64,000 nucleotides of DNA. Source: VXNE01 sp963664635. Lineage in GTDB: Bacteria > Pseudomonadota > Gammaproteobacteria > Pseudomonadales > Azotimanducaceae. Positions within the stretch are counted from its first letter, which is position 1; the number at the start of each line of letters is the position of its first letter. Location: assembly GCA_963664635.1 (NCBI GenBank), contig OY761542.1, positions 558,001 through 622,000 of the forward strand, written 5' to 3'. Shown here one piece after another: positions 62,054-64,000 of the stretch. A program made the translations under genes and the position numbers. The notes under the pieces are model-generated. The model ran no database searches, was not told the DNA's origin, and saw nothing but the letters and a program-made list of their open reading frames with translations.

Positions 62054-62383
62054 TCATTCGTGCCCCCGACTCTCGCCCGCCGCACTCTCCTCGCCATGCA
62101 CCGCCAGCGACAGCCGCCAGATGAACCGGGGCGCCACGAAGTACCCGACGAGCAGCACCGCGATCAGCCCCAGCCACCAGCCTTCGAGGCCGAGCAGCGG
62201 GACCAGCGCCACCGCGCAGGCGGCAAGGGCGGCGTAGGAGACGAGGGAGATGCGCGCGAAGCGCCGGGACCGGGTCAGCCCCGCCAAGGCGTGAAAGATG
62301 GCGTAGCCGGCGCCGAACAGCACCATCGCTCCGCCCACCAGCGCGGCCCCCGCGAATGTGTGTATCTTGCCCGGATCAACCAT
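62054..62383 (-). CDS. Three-helix membrane protein of the nor operon
   Basis: A 109-residue protein not recognised by name. It has three hydrophobic segments (about residues 8-33, 44-65 and 68-86) and a charged C-terminus. It is the first gene of the nor operon, and its stop overlaps the alternative norC start (ATGA). It may be an assembly or anchoring factor for the reductase, which is inference from position only. The upstream region contains CGTCCGGCC-type GC-rich repeats at 62438-62463 but no clear FNR/DNR-type box. Confidence 0.72.
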   Translation of the reverse strand: MVDPGKIHTFAGAALVGGAMVLFGAGYAIFHALAGLTRSRRFARISLVSYAALAACAVALVPLLGLEGWWLGLIAVLLVGYFVAPRFIWRLSLAVHGEESAAGESRGHE

Positions 62384-62472
62384 GCCGCCACCTGCCGGCG
62401 GAGCGTATCAGGACGCTGGTCGCGTTGGAACGAACACCGTCCGGCCCGTCCGGCCGTCCGGCCCGAGGTTGC

Positions 62473-63141
62473 TCAACGAGTGACGCCGGGTAGCAGGCGC
62501 CCGGCCAGTGCGGCGAGGCTCCCGACCCGGTACGTCGCCCGCGAGAAGTCCTGGCCCGCCGTGAACGGGTGGTGGACGGCGGCGCAGTCGAGCCCGGCCG
62601 CCACGGCCGCGCGCAGCCCGCGCTCGGAGTCCTCGACGGCGAGCGCGTTGCCGGGACCGATCCCGAAGCGGGCGAGCGCCGTGAGGTAGGGGTCCGGGTG
62701 CGGCTTGCTGCGGGCGTAGGCCTCCCGCGTGAGGACGAAGTCGACCAGCGGCACGATGCGGCGGTCGCGGTGAATGACCGCGAAATCCTCCGGGAGGGCG
62801 GTGGTGACGATGGCCAGACGGTGGTGGCGCCGGAGCTCGGCGAGCGCCTCTTCGACCCCCTCGATCTCGATCGGCTCGGACACCAGCAGTTCCCGGTACA
62901 GCGCGTTGCGGCGCCCGCGCCCGCGTTCGATGTCCGCATCGGTCGCCCCGAGCGGCCGGGCGCGCTCCCAGGCGCTGGCGCCGTCCGCCATCAAACGCAG
63001 GTACTCGGCCAGGTCGATGTCGACGCCGAGGTCCGCGAGGCACTCCCGGGTCGCCTGGTAGTACAGGGGCTCGGTGTCGACCAGGACGCCGTCGTGATCG
63101 AGGAGGATGTGCGTGTATCGGTTCCGCGCCACGGCCGTCAC
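62473..63141 (-). CDS. HAD-superfamily hydrolase (phosphatase/beta-phosphoglucomutase-like)
   Basis: A 222-residue HAD hydrolase. Motif I DHDGVLVDTE places the nucleophile at D15 and the acid at D17. IVTTALP holds motif II, KPHPDPYLTAL motif III, and VEDSERGLRAA motif IV. The start is a GTG at 63141 that overlaps the stop of a 34-codon ORF (GTGA). The substrate is unknown; relatives act on sugar phosphates or phosphoglycolate. Confidence 0.88.
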   Translation of the reverse strand: MTAVARNRYTHILLDHDGVLVDTEPLYYQATRECLADLGVDIDLAEYLRLMADGASAWERARPLGATDADIERGRGRRNALYRELLVSEPIEIEGVEEALAELRRHHRLAIVTTALPEDFAVIHRDRRIVPLVDFVLTREAYARSKPHPDPYLTALARFGIGPGNALAVEDSERGLRAAVAAGLDCAAVHHPFTAGQDFSRATYRVGSLAALAGRLLPGVTR

Positions 63142-63242
63142 GCCGCCAGCTCGCGCAGTGTCCGGGCCAGCACGGCGAACTCCTCCTGTTCTTCCCGCAG
63201 GTAGACCGATTGGAGCTGCTCTATCGAGGGCGGGCGCTGCAT
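63138..63242 (-). CDS. Possible 34-residue protein coupled to the HAD gene
   Basis: A short ORF starting MQRPPSIEQLQSVYLREE and ending ARTLRELAA. It is rich in Glu, Gln and Leu and should form an amphipathic helix. Its TGA overlaps the GTG of the HAD hydrolase (GTGA), as in the coupled gene pairs elsewhere in this window. There is no strong ribosome binding site. It may be a real small protein or a leader peptide that aids HAD translation. Confidence 0.45.
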   Translation of the reverse strand: MQRPPSIEQLQSVYLREEQEEFAVLARTLRELAA

Positions 63243-63245
63243 CGG

Positions 63246-63268
63246 GATCGGTTATCGAAAATCCGATC
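63246..63268. promoter_or_regulatory. Dyad operator-like site between the HAD leader ORF and katG
   Basis: GATCGG (63246-63251) and CCGATC (63263-63268) form a perfect 6-bp inverted repeat with an 11-base AT-rich centre, in the only AT-rich patch of the divergent region. The geometry resembles LysR-type sites. OxyR is the usual katG activator in proteobacteria, but the classic four-part OxyR pattern is not evident. No confident promoter hexamers were found. Confidence 0.35.
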
Positions 63269-63405
63269 GGACCTATGGGGAATAATTGTTGTACACGAAC
63301 ATGGGCAACTCCTACCCTCGCCCGAGGGGATCGTGCGCCGCCGGTCCGCGGAGGATGGAGCCAGTGCGGCGCGAGGGATCCTCGGGAAACGCGAAGGAGA
63401 AGACC

Positions 63406-64000
63406 ATGAACGAGAACAGGTGTCCGGTGACGGGCGCGACCGGCAACAACGCCGCTCTCGGCGGCACGTCGAACGAGGACTGGTGGCCGGGTCAACTGCG
63501 GCTGGACGCATTGCACCGGCACTCCCCCCGCTCCAATCCGATGGGCGAGGCGTTCGACTACGCCGAGGAGTTCCGCAACCTCGATCTCGACGCGGTGAAG
63601 CGCGACATCTTCGACGTCATGACCACGTCGCAGGACTGGTGGCCGGCGGACTACGGGCATTACGGCCCGCTCTTCATCCGCATGGCGTGGCACAGCGCCG
63701 GCACCTACCGGATGGGCGACGGCCGGGGCGGCGGAGGGACCGGCAACCAGCGCTTCGCACCGCTCAACAGTTGGCCGGACAACGCCAACCTCGACAAGGC
63801 GCGCATGCTGCTGTGGCCCGTGAAGCAGAAGTACGGCCGCAAGATCTCGTGGGCCGACCTCATGATCCTGGCCGGCAACTGCGCGCTCGAGTCGATGGGG
63901 TTCGAGACGTTCGGCTTCGCCGGTGGCCGCGAGGACATCTGGGAGCCGGAGACGGACATCTACTGGGGCTCCGAGACCGAGTGGCTCGGCGACCGGCGCC
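63406..64000 (+). CDS. katG: Catalase-peroxidase, N-terminal part (3' end outside window)
   Basis: A bifunctional haem enzyme that removes hydrogen peroxide. The first 198 residues are present out of roughly 720-740. The distal triad R92-W95-H96 lies in RMAWHSAGTYR. NQRFAPLNSWPDNANLDKAR and ISWADLMILAGN are family blocks. The ATG at 63406 follows AAGGAG and gives MNENRCPVTGATGN. The frame is open to the end of the window. It is divergent from the HAD gene and its small upstream ORF. Confidence 0.97.
   Translation, partial: MNENRCPVTGATGNNAALGGTSNEDWWPGQLRLDALHRHSPRSNPMGEAFDYAEEFRNLDLDAVKRDIFDVMTTSQDWWPADYGHYGPLFIRMAWHSAGTYRMGDGRGGGGTGNQRFAPLNSWPDNANLDKARMLLWPVKQKYGRKISWADLMILAGNCALESMGFETFGFAGGREDIWEPETDIYWGSETEWLGDRR

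Noticed and set aside
62384..62472. FNR/DNR box upstream of the nor operon
   Set aside because: No TTGAT-N4-ATCAA-like palindrome is present. Only partial TTGAG and TTGAT fragments without a partner half are seen.

Overview
The window is GC-rich bacterial chromosome, most likely from an uncultured gammaproteobacterium. The evidence is gene content and order, not a database match: a proteobacterial rpoBC / str / S10-spc-alpha superoperon, the miaB-phoH(ybeZ)-ybeY-corC-lnt series, the leuS-lptE-holA series, and a DUF1820 protein, a family I know mainly from gammaproteobacteria. GTG and TTG starts and 4-base stop/start overlaps are common. Long antisense ORFs shadow almost every gene, as expected at this GC content.

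Region 1 (1-24400, + strand) is the transcription and translation core: the 3' half of rpoB, then rpoC, a hairpin terminator, a good sigma70-type promoter, rpsL-rpsG-fusA, a 593-bp gap where tuf would be expected, and an unbroken run from rpsJ to rplQ including secY, rpmJ and rpoA. The gap holds a 250-bp element with perfect 22-bp terminal inverted repeats and a second good promoter ahead of rpsJ. Short tandem repeats have expanded inside several of these core genes or their spacers (L4, L30, L15, S14-S8, S13 leader).

Region 2 (24394-31275) has a minus-strand amidase and a DUF1820 protein. Divergent to them is a + strand operon miaB, phoH-like, ybeY, a 100-aa protein that is only the C-terminal domain of CorC, and lnt, serving tRNA modification, ribosome maturation and lipoprotein acylation. 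Region 3 (31404-40769) carries a Rieske oxygenase, an exported methyltransferase-like protein and a type I sulfatase, then leuS-lptE-holA-MFS and a convergent histidine phosphatase.

Region 4 (40896-48363) has a cobS/cobT-type AAA+/VWA pair without cobN, palindromic repeats, an ABM-fold protein, a NUDIX hydrolase, two MFS transporters and an esterase. Region 5 (48506-57361) has a large exported beta-propeller protein with two haem motifs, an FAD oxidoreductase coupled to a repeat-rich DUF1640 coiled-coil protein, a GST, a Gfo/Idh/MocA oxidoreductase and a GPH-type sugar symporter.

Region 6 (57563-64000) has a PIN/Phd toxin-antitoxin pair, a membrane-anchored split-barrel protein, and a minus-strand nitric oxide reductase operon: three-helix membrane protein, norC, norB, cytochrome c and a PhnD-like binding protein. 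It ends with a HAD phosphatase preceded by a 34-codon ORF, and the start of katG running off the window. The only gene-free stretch longer than 300 bases is 9582-10174, described in its own entries.
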